Numbered from the stretch's first letter, positions 1 to 7,489 are shown. The stretch is 31,306 nt of DNA from Schoenoplectus triqueter (GCA_964058805.1 CAXKVV010000472.1:1-31306); one strand, 5' to 3'. Numbers and translations: made by a program. Notes: a model not told the origin generated them from the letters alone.

Positions 1-121
1 AGAAGTATGAGAGTAATAAACTCGAACTCATATAGACCTAATAGATCTATCTCCGATGAAGAAGATAATTATACTGAAGATTTTGAAGCTTTAGCAGAAG
101 CTGAACGAGAGAATCAAAGAC
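1..121 (+). pseudogene. Virus A ORF3 internal fragment
   Basis: This is the middle of the coiled-coil ORF3, starting near its residue 58 and matching the intact copies at 22112-22510 and 29775-30173. It begins at the window edge without a start. It breaks near position 121, where a purine-rich stretch joins the GA-repeat of the virus A leader, with only a few shared bases at the join. It is not expected to be expressed as a protein. Confidence 0.85.
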
Positions 122-458
122 AGAGAGAGAGAGAGTTTCTTAGGAAAATCTTATGTAATCACCCAAACCCCAGTTATAAATAAATACAAGTTTTTCTCCG
201 AGTTTATCCAAGTTTTTATGAGTGTTCAATAGTTTCTTACAAGTTTGTTAAAGTTTTCATGAGTGTTCAATCTAAGTCCGAAAATAGAAAAACAAGAAAA
301 CCAAGAAATCAAGAAGACCAATCCCCAAGAAGAGAAGCAGCCTGGAGCACCAAGGTGGACTGGCCAAGGAGAGCAGAAGTCCCAAGTGTTGGCATTAGCT
401 TATCTTCAGCCGGAAAGGTAATCTTTATTTCAAAAGGTTTTTAATTTGTTTTTAAATG
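122..458 (+). promoter_or_regulatory. Virus A leader fragment (R region, poly(A) signal, leader ORF)
   Basis: This matches the leader found at 8476-8766 and, inverted, at 16393-16690. It contains the GA-repeat and an AATAAA at 179-184 that would serve as the poly(A) signal of the terminally redundant genomic RNA. The TATA box upstream in intact copies is absent here. Compared with the other copies it has a 41-bp insertion. This repeats the leader ORF start (ATGs at 218 and 259) and creates a four-codon upstream ORF at 218-232. Confidence 0.75.
259..444 (+). CDS. Virus A leader ORF, 61 aa, basic
   Basis: This short open frame lies 14 nt upstream of the MP start in four places in the window. 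It is rich in Arg, Lys, Pro and Glu and has no recognisable domain. Near its end a GGAAAG/GTAATC sequence resembles a 5' splice site, so it could be a leader exon or an upstream ORF rather than a free-standing protein. This copy encodes Ser instead of Phe at residue 5. Its downstream MP is truncated, so the copy is probably dead. The function is unknown. Confidence 0.45.
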   Translation: MSVQSKSENRKTRKPRNQEDQSPRREAAWSTKVDWPRRAEVPSVGISLSSAGKVIFISKGF

Positions 459-497
459 GAAGATAAATACATCACAGATAATATAGTAGAACACGAA
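459..497 (+). pseudogene. Movement protein N-terminal stub
   Basis: The first 13 codons of the MP (start ATG at 459) match the intact copies. The frame then jumps into polymerase sequence at 497/498, so no movement protein can be made here. The breakpoint is described with the fold-back at 498-697. Confidence 0.85.
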
Positions 498-697
498 ATT
501 GATCAACTTTTTCAAATCAGTACAAAATTATTAGATAACAATCTATACGAACAAGTGATCATTGTACTAGCATAGTATTTTTATTAATCTGTGGATCTAG
601 TGGATTTTGGCTGCAAATACTATCTAGTAATATGATCACTTGTTCGTATAGATTGTTATCTAATAATTTTGTACTGATTTGAAAAAGTTGATCAATT
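498..697. repeat. Fold-back inverted repeat of pol sequence
   Basis: A 65-bp arm at 498-562 is the exact inverse of 632-696, with a pol-derived loop of about 70 nt between them. The plus-strand arm begins one or two bases after the purine tract (minus strand of 698-707) in its coding sense. The structure would fold as a near-perfect hairpin. It is a strand-switch (snap-back) product rather than a transposon end. Confidence 0.85.
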
Positions 698-942
698 ATC
701 TCCCCCCGTAAAACTTGTGCTTGATTATAAATTTTTTTTCTAATTAATACACTGGGTTGATTGGTTTGATATGGACATCGAAGTCTTACTTCATCTAAAC
801 TCTGTATAAACGGTTGATATAACTTAAGAAAATTGTTTCCAAGTATCATTTTTAAACCAGTATCTTGTTGATATAAACTAGGTAATGGAAATCTTTTCTT
901 TTCAATTAATAATGTTAAATTTACTGCTTTCTTTGTAATTTG
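563..942 (-). pseudogene. Virus A polymerase fragment (protease to linker)
   Basis: On the minus strand this reads as the pol frame from about residue 57 to 184. It covers the end of the protease and the linker before RT. It lacks the DTGAT active site and all RT motifs. It is bounded by the PBS array on one side (about 943) and by the fold-back on the other. It is a non-functional fragment. Confidence 0.85.
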
Positions 943-954
943 CATTTTTCTTTT

Positions 955-1330
955 GGCGGAATGCTCTGATACCACTTTTGGTTAATGCGGAATGCTCTGA
1001 TACCACTTTTTGTTGCGGAATGCTTCTGACATATTTTTTAACTTTTGGTTAATGCGGAATGCTCTGATACCACTTTTGGTTAATGCGGAATGCTCTGATA
1101 CCACTTTTGGTTAATGCGGAATGCTCTGATACCACTTTTTGTTGCGGAATGCTTCTGACATATTTTTTAACTTTTGGTTAATGCGGAATGCTCTGATACC
1201 ACTTTTGGTTAATGCGGAATGCTCTGATACCACTTTTGGTTAATGCGGAATGCTCTGATACCACTTTTTGTTGCGGAATGCTTCTGACATATTTTTTAAC
1301 TTTTGGTTAATGCGGAATGCTCTGACGCTG
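955..1330 (-). repeat. Tandem array of tRNA-Met primer binding sites
   Basis: Eight copies of GCTCTGATACCA begin at 963, 994, 1061, 1092, 1123, 1190, 1221 and 1252. On the minus strand each reads TGGTATCAGAGC, the complement of the 3' end of plant initiator tRNA-Met. Spacings are 31, 67, 31, 31, 67, 31 and 31 nt, so the array is a 129-bp higher-order unit (31+31+67). The 67-nt member carries a variant with GCTTCTGACAT. A degenerate copy starts at 1319. The same higher-order unit recurs at 13040-13196. Confidence 0.9.
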
Positions 1331-1513
1331 GTTGCGTGCTTGTTCTCCTTGAATTGTGAACATGGCTTTGTTAAGCGTGTTTCCTAGGATGGTTACTAGG
1401 CTCGTGTTTCCTTAGGCTCTAAATCTTCCTCAGAAATTCGTCTACTTGGCTAGGAATTCGTCTACTTGGCTTTGAATTTTCCTCAGGAATTCGTCTACTT
1501 GGCTTTGATACCA
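1331..1513 (-). pseudogene. Element B ORF2 start region with internal repeats
   Basis: On the minus strand a degenerate PBS (TGGTATCAAAG, complement of 1503-1513) is followed by sequence alignable with the start of virus A ORF2 (GCCnAGTA, TGAGGAA). A roughly 26-nt piece containing AAGTAGACGAATT is repeated three times, and a second short repeat contains GGAAACACG. The frame is interrupted by stops. I read it as the decayed, internally duplicated start of B's ORF2. The homology is visible but short. Confidence 0.5.
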
Positions 1514-1532
1514 CTTTTGGTTAATGCGGAAT

Positions 1533-1544
1533 GCTCTGATACCA
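1533..1544 (-). promoter_or_regulatory. Element B primer binding site
   Basis: On the minus strand TGGTATCAGAGC is a 12-nt match to the initiator tRNA-Met 3' end. It lies in one of two 31-nt-spaced repeats directly downstream of B's MP relic. This is the position the PBS holds in virus A, where it is inside ORF2 just after MP. Confidence 0.7.
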
Positions 1545-1668
1545 CTTTTGGTTAATGCGGATTTTTTGTTTAATGCGGAATTCTTTTAAAACTTGTATTT
1601 CTTTAAAAGCTTTTGAAAACTTTTAATAAAGTTTTTTCTTCACAATTGTTCTAATTCCTAATTCTTTA

Positions 1669-1879
1669 CTAATTTTCAAAATAGTAATTGACCTCTTTAA
1701 AAGATTTTTGTTTTATTAGTTCTGTTTGAAAACTCAATGTTCTAAAATCATTTATTTTTTTCAACTGGTTTTTTTGATCAAGTATATCAAATATATTTTT
1801 AAATCATTTATCTTATTCAACGTTTACCTAATATGACATCTACTGAATATGTTTTCCGATGATATAATTTGTCTTTCAT
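1669..1879 (-). pseudogene. Element B movement protein relic
   Basis: The minus-strand ATG at 1879-1877 opens a frame beginning MKDK, followed by SVDVILGK. This resembles the virus A MP (MEDK, LVDVLLDK). A stop follows. In another frame IFDILDQKNQ resembles A's IFDILNRKN, and that frame stays open to a TAG at 1671-1669. Everything beyond about residue 100 of the MP is missing, including the conserved core. The relic shows that B descends from an MP-encoding relative and can no longer supply it. The repeated copy lies at about 13305-13515. Confidence 0.55.
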
Positions 1880-2130
1880 ATCTTATCCCTAGAATAATGG
1901 AAACCTTTTTCTAAAACTTTGTTTAGCAATTCTTTTTCTAACTGGAATTCTAGATGATCTAGAAAATCTATTTCTAACAAGATTTCTTTAGATAACTTTT
2001 GGCTATCTAAATCGTTCTACACGTTATTAAATTCTTTCGTCTTATTTATTATTAAATCCTGACTTAAAAATTGGTTTGATAATTTTGTTCCTTAATTTAA
2101 ATTCAAAGATATAACATCTCAATCAAGAAA
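1880..2130 (-). other. Element B leader to MP interval, weakly open
   Basis: This AT-rich DNA lies between the leader splice-donor-like site and the MP relic. A 40-50 codon minus-strand frame is open here, ending just before the MP relic ATG. It has no recognisable motif, only a loose resemblance to the RT entry (KELLNKVLEKG compared with A's TQKLLEKG). Short hairpins occur, for example a TCTAGA-TGA-TCTAGA pair near 1950. No gene can be supported. Confidence 0.35.
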
Positions 2131-2139
2131 ACGTACCTG
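2131..2139 (-). promoter_or_regulatory. Splice-donor-like site, element B leader
   Basis: The minus strand reads CAG/GTACGT, with the cut between 2137 and 2136. It matches the plant 5' splice consensus well and stands exactly where GC-richer leader sequence gives way to AT-rich sequence. The site is duplicated at 13767-13775. Virus A and the third leader have donor-like sites in the same relative place. Confidence 0.5.
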
Positions 2140-2340
2140 TTTTTCTTGTTGTTCTTGATGCGCCTCTGGCTTCGTTTGGTTTTCTTCGGCGTCTCTTGGT
2201 CGGCGATTCTGTTCCTTCTGGCTAGCTTCTTCTGGCTATTCGTTGGTGACTTCTTCGGCGACTTTTTGCTCCGAACAGGGGCTTCTGGTTTTAGCCTTCG
2301 TCGGCTCTTGATCTTCTATTTCCTGTTTCAACTTAGTTCA
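2140..2340 (-). other. Element B GC-rich leader exon
   Basis: This compositional island is visibly richer in G and C than its surroundings. On the minus strand one frame is open except for a single TAG and is rich in Glu, Gln, Lys, Arg and Pro, like the virus A 61-aa leader ORF. It has no in-frame ATG. It ends at a strong splice-donor-like site. It may be a leader exon or a broken leader ORF. The opposite-strand Leu/Phe-rich frame looks like a shadow. Confidence 0.4.
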
Positions 2341-2396
2341 AATAATAATTCAACCTATATTTAAACCCTGGACTCAAAGTAATTCAAATTGAATTC

Positions 2397-2402
2397 TTTA
2401 TT
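2397..2402 (-). promoter_or_regulatory. Poly(A) signal, element B
   Basis: AATAAA on the minus strand lies about 310 nt downstream of the predicted B transcription start. This would give a terminal redundancy of just over 300 nt, typical in kind for caulimovirid genomic RNA. Confidence 0.45.
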
Positions 2403-2429
2403 CAACTCGGATGGGAAATCTTTTTACAG

Positions 2430-2712
2430 ATTTGCCATACAACTATTACAATTCTCATGACTTGGACTTTCTAATGTTGTTCTAACATTTTTCCTAGACT
2501 CTAACTCTGTGAGGTTGTGTCCTCATATTTCTTTCTGACTACTCTATTTTAAACTCTTGCTCTAGACTCTTGAATTTCACTCTAGACTCTAGTAATTCAA
2601 GCTATGATGGGCTTGAACTATTATACTCGACTCTTTACTCTTAGTGATCATCTTCACTAAGAGGATCAGGGTGACTTCTCAAGCTAGGCTTGAGTGAGTC
2701 TAAAACCCGATG
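2430..2712 (-). promoter_or_regulatory. Element B 5' leader with stem-loops
   Basis: This transcribed leader lies downstream of the B promoter. On the minus strand it contains CTCAAGC-CTA-GCTTGAG (7-bp stem) and CTCTTAGTG/CACTAAGAG with an 8-nt loop (9-bp stem), plus repeats of GAGTCTAGAG. The segment 2460-2712 recurs in plus orientation at 8272-8475, and the part nearer the MP relic recurs at 13197-14137. There is no ORF. Confidence 0.65.
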
Positions 2713-2737
2713 GTTTCTCTCGAATGAGAGTGTTTCC

Positions 2738-2744
2738 TTATATA
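2738..2744 (-). promoter_or_regulatory. Element B TATA box (35S-type promoter)
   Basis: The minus strand reads CCTATATAAGG followed by AAACACTCTCATT, closely resembling caulimovirid genomic promoters. The start would fall 30-32 nt downstream, near 2711-2714. The plus-strand B leader copy at 8272 begins at the base equivalent to this predicted start. Confidence 0.65.
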
Positions 2745-3230
2745 GGCAAAGATAGCATCTTCATTTGAGTGCTTTCAGTGCCCTTACATCATTATTCACT
2801 AATTCTTAACTTCGTTCCGAAGTCTTCGTCTTTGCTGTCGTTATCTCGGCTTTATTCTCCATTATTTTGTTGCTTTATCTGAATGCTCTTGCTTTTTCCT
2901 TTCCACTTGTGTAGTGGCTGCTTTTTTCTTTATTCGGTGGTCCGCCTTTATTCTCCACTAGGCATCTTCTGTGGATAGCTTCCACTTTTTCTTTCACTTT
3001 ATTTGGTGAATTATCTTTATTTTCCACTTGAGTCTTCTTCTGTTCGAAGTTTCTTCTTTTGATGTCGTCATCTTGTCCTTATTCGCTTGCTTAGCTTCAA
3101 CGCTTCTTGTCTTTATTCTTTAACGCCTTGTTGGCGTATTCTTGGCCTTCCACTCGGATTTCTTCTGTTCGAAGGTTTCGTAGTGGTTGCTTTTTACAAT
3201 CTTTTCTCGAATTTTCGAATTTTTGCCAAA
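2745..3230 (-). other. Upstream promoter region, no gene
   Basis: On the plus strand this stretch is T-rich and full of TTC/CTT with recurring words such as TTATTCTCCA and TTCGAAG. On the minus strand it is GAA/AAG-rich. A 66-codon minus frame (3097-3297) is Lys/Arg/Glu-rich, but its only notable part is the purine tract, so I do not call it a gene. The stretch is probably the enhancer side of the B promoter. Confidence 0.35.
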
Positions 3231-3244
3231 TTCTCCCCCCCCTC
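3231..3244 (-). promoter_or_regulatory. Polypurine tract 3, element B
   Basis: The minus strand is GAGGGGGGGGAGAA, an unbroken 14-nt purine run with G8. It lies about 490 nt upstream of B's TATA box. Virus A has a similar tract (GAG9AAAA), preceded by a similar TTC-containing context, about 690 nt upstream of its own TATA box. The likely role is a primer site for plus-strand DNA synthesis. Confidence 0.5.
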
Positions 3245-3345
3245 GAAAAGGATAGAATTCTACTTATTCTTTGTTGCGTGTCTTCGCATGTGCTCATCTA
3301 TTGTCTAGTTCAGTTTATTTCCTGGATTTGCTCTTCAAACATAAC

Positions 3346-3477
3346 TTTGTTATGTTTATCTTCATCTGCTCGACCATAGTAGTCTTCGTTCGATGGCATG
3401 ATAACCCGTATTTTGTTATGTTTATCTTCATCTGCTCGACCATAGTAGTCTTCGTTCGATGGCATGATAACCCGTAT
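3346..3477. repeat. 66-bp tandem duplication
   Basis: Two perfect or near-perfect 66-bp copies meet at about 3411/3412. Each contains TGCTCGACCATAGTAG and GATGGCATGATAACCC. No ORF depends on it. It looks like a simple replication duplication within element B. Confidence 0.9.
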
Positions 3478-3534
3478 TCACTCATTTTGATGGGTGTGTT
3501 CTCTCAAATTTTTGTGGACTAAATTCTAAGACAA

Positions 3535-3950
3535 TCTCACTGTGTAGTGTGATAAACTCATATTAAAAAGTTTTAAAACTTAATAATATTTGTTCGTGCT
3601 AGATTTCGTAGCTTGAATCTACAAGACCTTTGTTCAATAAACTGTGAAGTTTATTTTGAATCGGATTTTGTCAATCAGAAGGTTTTTAATTTCTGAGACT
3701 CTTATCAATCTGATTTTTATCAGAGATTCTGCTTCATTCCTTTATGTAGAATATTAGGATTCTACATTTTTCTCTCTATGAAACATTGGGATTTCATAGC
3801 TGTTTTTATTGGAATATTGGGATTCCAATACTTATATCTTTGTAGACTTATTAGATTTCTTAAAGATAATCTAATGTTTAGACAGGAATTCTGGTATTCC
3901 TTGTATCATGGTGGATCTGTAGAAAAGGAACGCTGTTATTCCTTTTGTAT
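3535..3950. repeat. Chain of short hairpins in element B
   Basis: Consecutive short inverted repeats with different stems include: AATAAACT-GTGA-AGTTTATT (3636-3655); TCAGAA/TTCTGA (3675-3696); TCTGAT-TTTT-ATCAGA (3709-3724); a 9-bp stem with loop ATTAGG (3744-3767); an 8-bp stem around CATTGGGA (3776-3799); a 9-bp stem with loop ATTGGG (3807-3830); AGGAAT-TCTGGT-ATTCCT (3884-3901); and AAAAGGAA/TTCCTTTT near 3925. The three central hairpins keep nearly the same loop on unrelated stems. A coding function is unlikely. Confidence 0.75.
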
Positions 3951-4099
3951 GTAGATTTGTGGAAGTGGAAATTCTTCTCAAATTTTTCTCTCTTCATTCC
4001 TGGTGGAATGTTCTTACTCAATTCTCTCAATTTACATTTCTTGGTGGAATGCTCTCTCTGTGGTATTCTAAGGACTTCCAAAGAACTTTACATTATTAT

Positions 4100-5092
4100 T
4101 CAGAGTGAATAATATGCATTGTGACATGTGTTTGTGGCAACTAAGGCCTCAGTGTTTGTATTGTGACTCGGAGTACAGACAGGGCAGTCATGTACTAGTT
4201 CGTCTTTTGTTCCTGCAAAAATTATAACAATTTGCATTTTTCTAACTTCTTCATGTGCATATTCTGCATCAGTTGTTAGAAAATATCATTGTCCTTTTAA
4301 ATATTTTTCCATACCTTGTTCATACCTTGTGTAGTATTCTTCTAGTCATTCTCCTGTGAGGATTGATTCTTTTTCGCTGCAACTTCCTGAATCTTCTTTA
4401 TTGTTAATACTAACAATAGTTTTTCCTTTAATATTGAGTGGATGTTTATTTGTATGTTCAATATTGATTTCACCTGTTACCTTGCTTTGTGGGCATTGGG
4501 TAGCATAATGACCTGTTTCTTTGCATTTCCAACATATGCAATTCTTTTTACCTCTCGGACACTTTTTACTTCTTTTTCTATAGAAGCGTTTAAATTCTAA
4601 TCCTATTTGTTTTTCAATTTCATTTAAATAGTTTCTTTTTGATTCAATTGATGTAATATCTTTATTTTCGATATTGGGTATGGACAACCATTGTCGAAGA
4701 ATTCCTTCAGTTGTATATTTTACATAATGTGCAAATCTATACAACTTCATGTTCCTAGTTTGCTCACTAGACGTTATGCAGTTCTCAATAGTTTTTCTCC
4801 ATTGTTTAATATCTTCTTTTAGATTGAAAACACAATCTATATTTAACAACTTATCTTGTTTAGAACCTTGGTCATATTTATCCTGTATTAAAGGACTTTG
4901 AATTTCTTCTTTTTCACTAGGACTTGTATCCATTAGACTCATTTTTTCTAAACCATTTATTAATTGGTTTATATCAAACTCTGTAACTTTTTGAGCGTAG
5001 AGATTACTCTCTTCACTGTCAAAGTCGACTTCTTCTATACGAATATAATCTTCGTGTTTATAACCATTTAATTGATTCTTAATTTTTTCCAT
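4100..5092 (-). pseudogene. Divergent, shortened coat-protein-like ORF
   Basis: A 248-codon frame (5092-4346) runs from an ATG. Its N-terminal acidic stretch (HEDYIRIEEVDFDSEE) parallels the virus A CP (HEDYVRVEDNDFDYDSEE). The start of the CP core follows (NIDC, YVKYTTEG, RQWLSI compared with A's LDLDC, YIKYNTKG, NWFHNF). The frame then passes directly to a basic stretch and a zinc knuckle (CWKCKETGHYATQC). Roughly 170 residues of the A core are absent. After the TGA at 4348-4346 the same frame continues with one more TGA to a TGA at 4102-4100. That extension includes a CPVC pair and a second His/Cys cluster. Its own TATA box and donor-like site lie just upstream. It is clearly CP-related and may be a separate short element or B's surviving CP. 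It sits where pol would be expected. Confidence 0.7.
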
Positions 5093-5135
5093 TAACTTAG
5101 ACTCTAATATGATTCGTGTCGATTTAAATATAATT

Positions 5136-5260
5136 CATACCTTTTTGAAGCCTTTCCTCTATCTAATCCTTCGATCTTCTTGGCTGCTAATCTTTTGATC
5201 GTCTTGGCTGCTAATTTTCTTCCTTGAAGTTGTCTTTTCGAGGTCTTCTCGGCTTTTATA
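5136..5260 (-). promoter_or_regulatory. Third promoter/leader ahead of the CP-like ORF
   Basis: On the minus strand CTATAAAAGCC (TATA core 5260-5253) is followed by a short purine-rich leader. This leader contains two copies of an AGATTAGCAGCCAAGA-type repeat and then AAAAAG/GTATG (cut 5141/5140), a donor-like site 48 nt before the CP-like ATG. The TATA, short Lys/Arg/Glu-rich leader, donor and ORF layout mirrors the virus A leader. It is inferred from pattern only. Confidence 0.4.
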
Positions 5261-5673
5261 GATTGTTACCTTACTGACTAAGTAATCAGTCTTTTCCTTT
5301 TTCTTTTAAAAACCTAATATCTGAGATATTTTCTCAAATAACCTCCTAGATTCTTTTATTACCAGAATAGGTAATCTTCAAACTTATTTATTTCAAACTA
5401 CTTGTTTTTCAAATATCTTTTTAGGATATTCTAATCTTGCGACTGGGTCTTAATAGTTTTCAACTATCATTCTAGTATCTCGCTTATCAAACTGAACACA
5501 GTTTTTCTATAGGAAAATGATTTCTTATTTCCTATCGTTTAAACTTAATACTTATCAAAGCGCTTGTATTGTTTATTCAATAATTATTACCTTCAATACT
5601 ACAGTAAAACAACTTAATACACTGTAATATAGTTTTTCGAAAACCAAAACACTTGTTCAAAACTTGTTGAAAT

Positions 5674-5682
5674 ATCTCCCCC
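5674..5682 (-). promoter_or_regulatory. Polypurine tract 2-like, element B
   Basis: AGGGGGAGA followed by TATTTCAAC on the minus strand parallels virus A's GGGGGGAGATAATTGATCAAC in pol. Order along B is CP start, purine tract 1, this tract, tract 3, promoter, which is the same as in A. This suggests a plus-strand primer site. Confidence 0.4.
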
Positions 5683-6581
5683 TGGAAGAAATAAATATCA
5701 AAACATTTTGGTTGATTTGTCAGGTATTGATATCTCAATATATTAAAACCTTGTGAAAACAGTTATCTATCTGTTAGCTTTGTTTAAAGCTTCCTAATTT
5801 CCTTCGTGATCTTCATTACTTTCTGATCTATTTGGACTAATTCTCTAGGATGTTGTTGTGTCTTTTTATTTCTAAAAGGCTTACCTATTCATTTTCTATT
5901 AACTTTGGCAAGAAGTTCTTGTAACTCTTTTTACTATATCTCATACTATTAATCGTTCTATTATAAAGAAATTGTTACTGTAATATGGATCATATATTAC
6001 CGTTATTATCTCCTCTATTTTCAGAATTCTAAAGGTAATCCTGTTTGCTTGGTATGTTAACAACTCAGTTGTTCCAATTTTAACATCTAAGATTGGTGTT
6101 ATTGGACATTTGTGAAACTCGTGAAACTCGTGAAATCGATTAGTTACTTATTGTTCTCATAAAATCTTTTAACTTTGTATTATATTGACAATTGCAAATA
6201 ATTTACTCATTAACACATTATTAGCTAATGGTCTGTTCCCTGTTTTGTAAACCATTTAAGAAATTTCTACATTTGACTTCTTATTTGTGCACATATCTAA
6301 AGACATTTTTGCAAATGCTTTTGAAATTTATGTCTTTTGATATAGTAGAAAAATCTCTAGAATATCAATTTCTGTTGGTCCTTTTAAAATGGAACTTGGA
6401 TCAAAAATTCTTTAGTGAATTTTGTTACGTATCTCTATTGATAAAACCTACCGATCTTTGGCCTATTCTAGTTTTCCTTCTTAATTGCTAATGAATTTAG
6501 AGATCTTTAATTCTTGTATTGTTCACAGTTTTAATGCTTTAACCTTGGTTAATTGAAATCAAAAGTCTCTGAGTTGTACCT

Positions 6582-6619
6582 GTCATGCTGACTTTCTTCT
6601 GTCATGCTGACTTTCTTCT
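6582..6619. repeat. 19-bp tandem duplication
   Basis: Two exact copies of a 19-bp word beginning GTCATGCTGACTTTC lie head to tail. It is a simple duplication within element B. Confidence 0.85.
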
Positions 6620-6946
6620 GAATTTCACCTTTGATGCTTCTTCAGATGTGTTGGTCTTGGCATACTCCGGATTCAAGTTTGTTTCTGTCATCTTCTTTAG
6701 CTCGTTTGTTCTTTTCTTGGTGTGACTTTTCAAAGTCGTTTCACCATCTCTTGGGTTCTTGTACTCGAACTAATTTCTAGATTCTAGCTTTGTAGTCGTT
6801 TATACTAAATTCAATTGCAATAGAGTTCTCTAAGAACCTTATTTCTATTTCCTTAATTTTATCAGTTATATCTTCCTTGAAATCTAAAATTTTTTATAAC
6901 TGCTAAAATTTTTCTGAAATCTAATTTTTCTTGAAATTTTCCGAAA

Positions 6947-6957
6947 TCTCCCCCTTC
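6947..6957 (-). promoter_or_regulatory. Polypurine tract 1, element B
   Basis: GAAGGGGGAGA on the minus strand lies about 75 nt downstream of the CP-start relic. Virus A has AAGGGGGAGAG about 85 nt into its CP gene. Conservation of the purine run inside decayed coding sequence suggests a priming role. Confidence 0.5.
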
Positions 6958-7480
6958 AAAGGAGTGACTGCTTTTACCCTTTTAGTGTAAAATCTTCAAA
7001 CAATTTTATGAGCTTGTTAACTTTACTCATGATTAAATCGTTTATTTGATCTAACGTTGTACTAATCTAGATTTACTCGCTGTTTCAAGTCTTCGATCAT
7101 CATTCGTTTTTGTCGGATACTTATTTCTAAATCTTCAACATGTTTCCTTCTATGTTCAGCTGTTCTCTCAAGATATTGTAATCTTGATTTTGCTTCTTTA
7201 TCTATAGAAAGATGGACTTAATCCTACTAGTTTGGTCATTTCTCGGTCAATATATCCAATTTATGTTTTTCTTTTAATCTTTGATCTTGATAACCCCGAT
7301 TAACTTGGTTATTTTTCTCTGTTAATGATACCTCAGTAGTTATTACCAGTTTTGATCTAATTAAATCGCTATTATCAAAGTGTTCCTTCAATACTCTCTA
7401 ACTCTTTGTTGGATCTAACTCTCTGTTAAATTCTCTTCTTCATTCGAAAAACGATCTATATTCCTTTCTTACTAAAATTA
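6947..7480 (-). pseudogene. Element B relics of CP start, ORF5, ORF4 and ORF3
   Basis: Read on the minus strand this stretch is colinear with virus A 21617-22200. An ORF3 end relic (GATAATAGCGATTTA) is followed by an ORF4 relic (GGTATCATTAACAGAGAAAA, TAAATTGGATATATTG). Next come an ORF5 relic whose start reads ATAGATAAAGAAG where A has ATGGATAGAGAAA, then a CP ATG at 7030-7028 and the CP purine tract at 6957-6947 (GAAGGGGGAGA). Frames are broken and the ORF5 start codon is lost. CP homology stops soon after the purine tract. This block shows that B shares A's small-ORF organisation. Confidence 0.65.
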
Positions 7481-7489
7481 TTTTCTTTT

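Larger units (their letters stand above)
5284..6940 (-). other. Decayed element B interior, no supported gene
   Basis: This AT-rich stretch has many short inverted repeats (for example AATATC-TGA-GATATT near 5318, ATAGGAAA/TTTCCTAT near 5510, AACAACT-C-AGTTGTT near 6059). A purine tract lies at complement 5674-5682 (AGGGGGAGA). A 56-codon minus-strand frame (6108-5941) shows a faint resemblance to the C-terminal half of the A protease (VKIGTT, ITFRILKIEE). It lies on the expected side of the purine tract but is too weak to call. The 87-codon plus frame at 6228-6491 has no support. Confidence 0.4.

Noticed and set aside
955..1330. CRISPR-like regular repeats
   Set aside because: Spacers are not unique, the units are head to tail, and each carries a tRNA-Met PBS in a plant virus context.
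2146..2364. Leu/Phe-rich 72-aa ORF (+), also at 13782-14000, looking like a membrane protein
   Set aside because: It is the reverse of the Glu/Lys-rich leader exon; antisense of such codons gives hydrophobic residues. Orientation, TATA and donor support the minus strand.
3107..3522. Overlapping hydrophobic ORFs (+) around the 66-bp repeat
   Set aside because: T-rich plus strand of a purine-rich region; several frames are open by composition and none has a motif.
3878..4081. 67-aa basic ORF (-) in the hairpin region
   Set aside because: Composition and repeats are explained by the hairpins (ATTCC/GGAAT); no motif or viral counterpart.
5941..6108. Protease relic of element B
   Set aside because: Only scattered similarity (VKIGTT, ITFRILKIEE) and no active-site motif; reported only as a hint.
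6228..6491. 87-aa ORF (+) in element B
   Set aside because: Opposite to element B's coding direction, AT-rich, no domain and no copy elsewhere.
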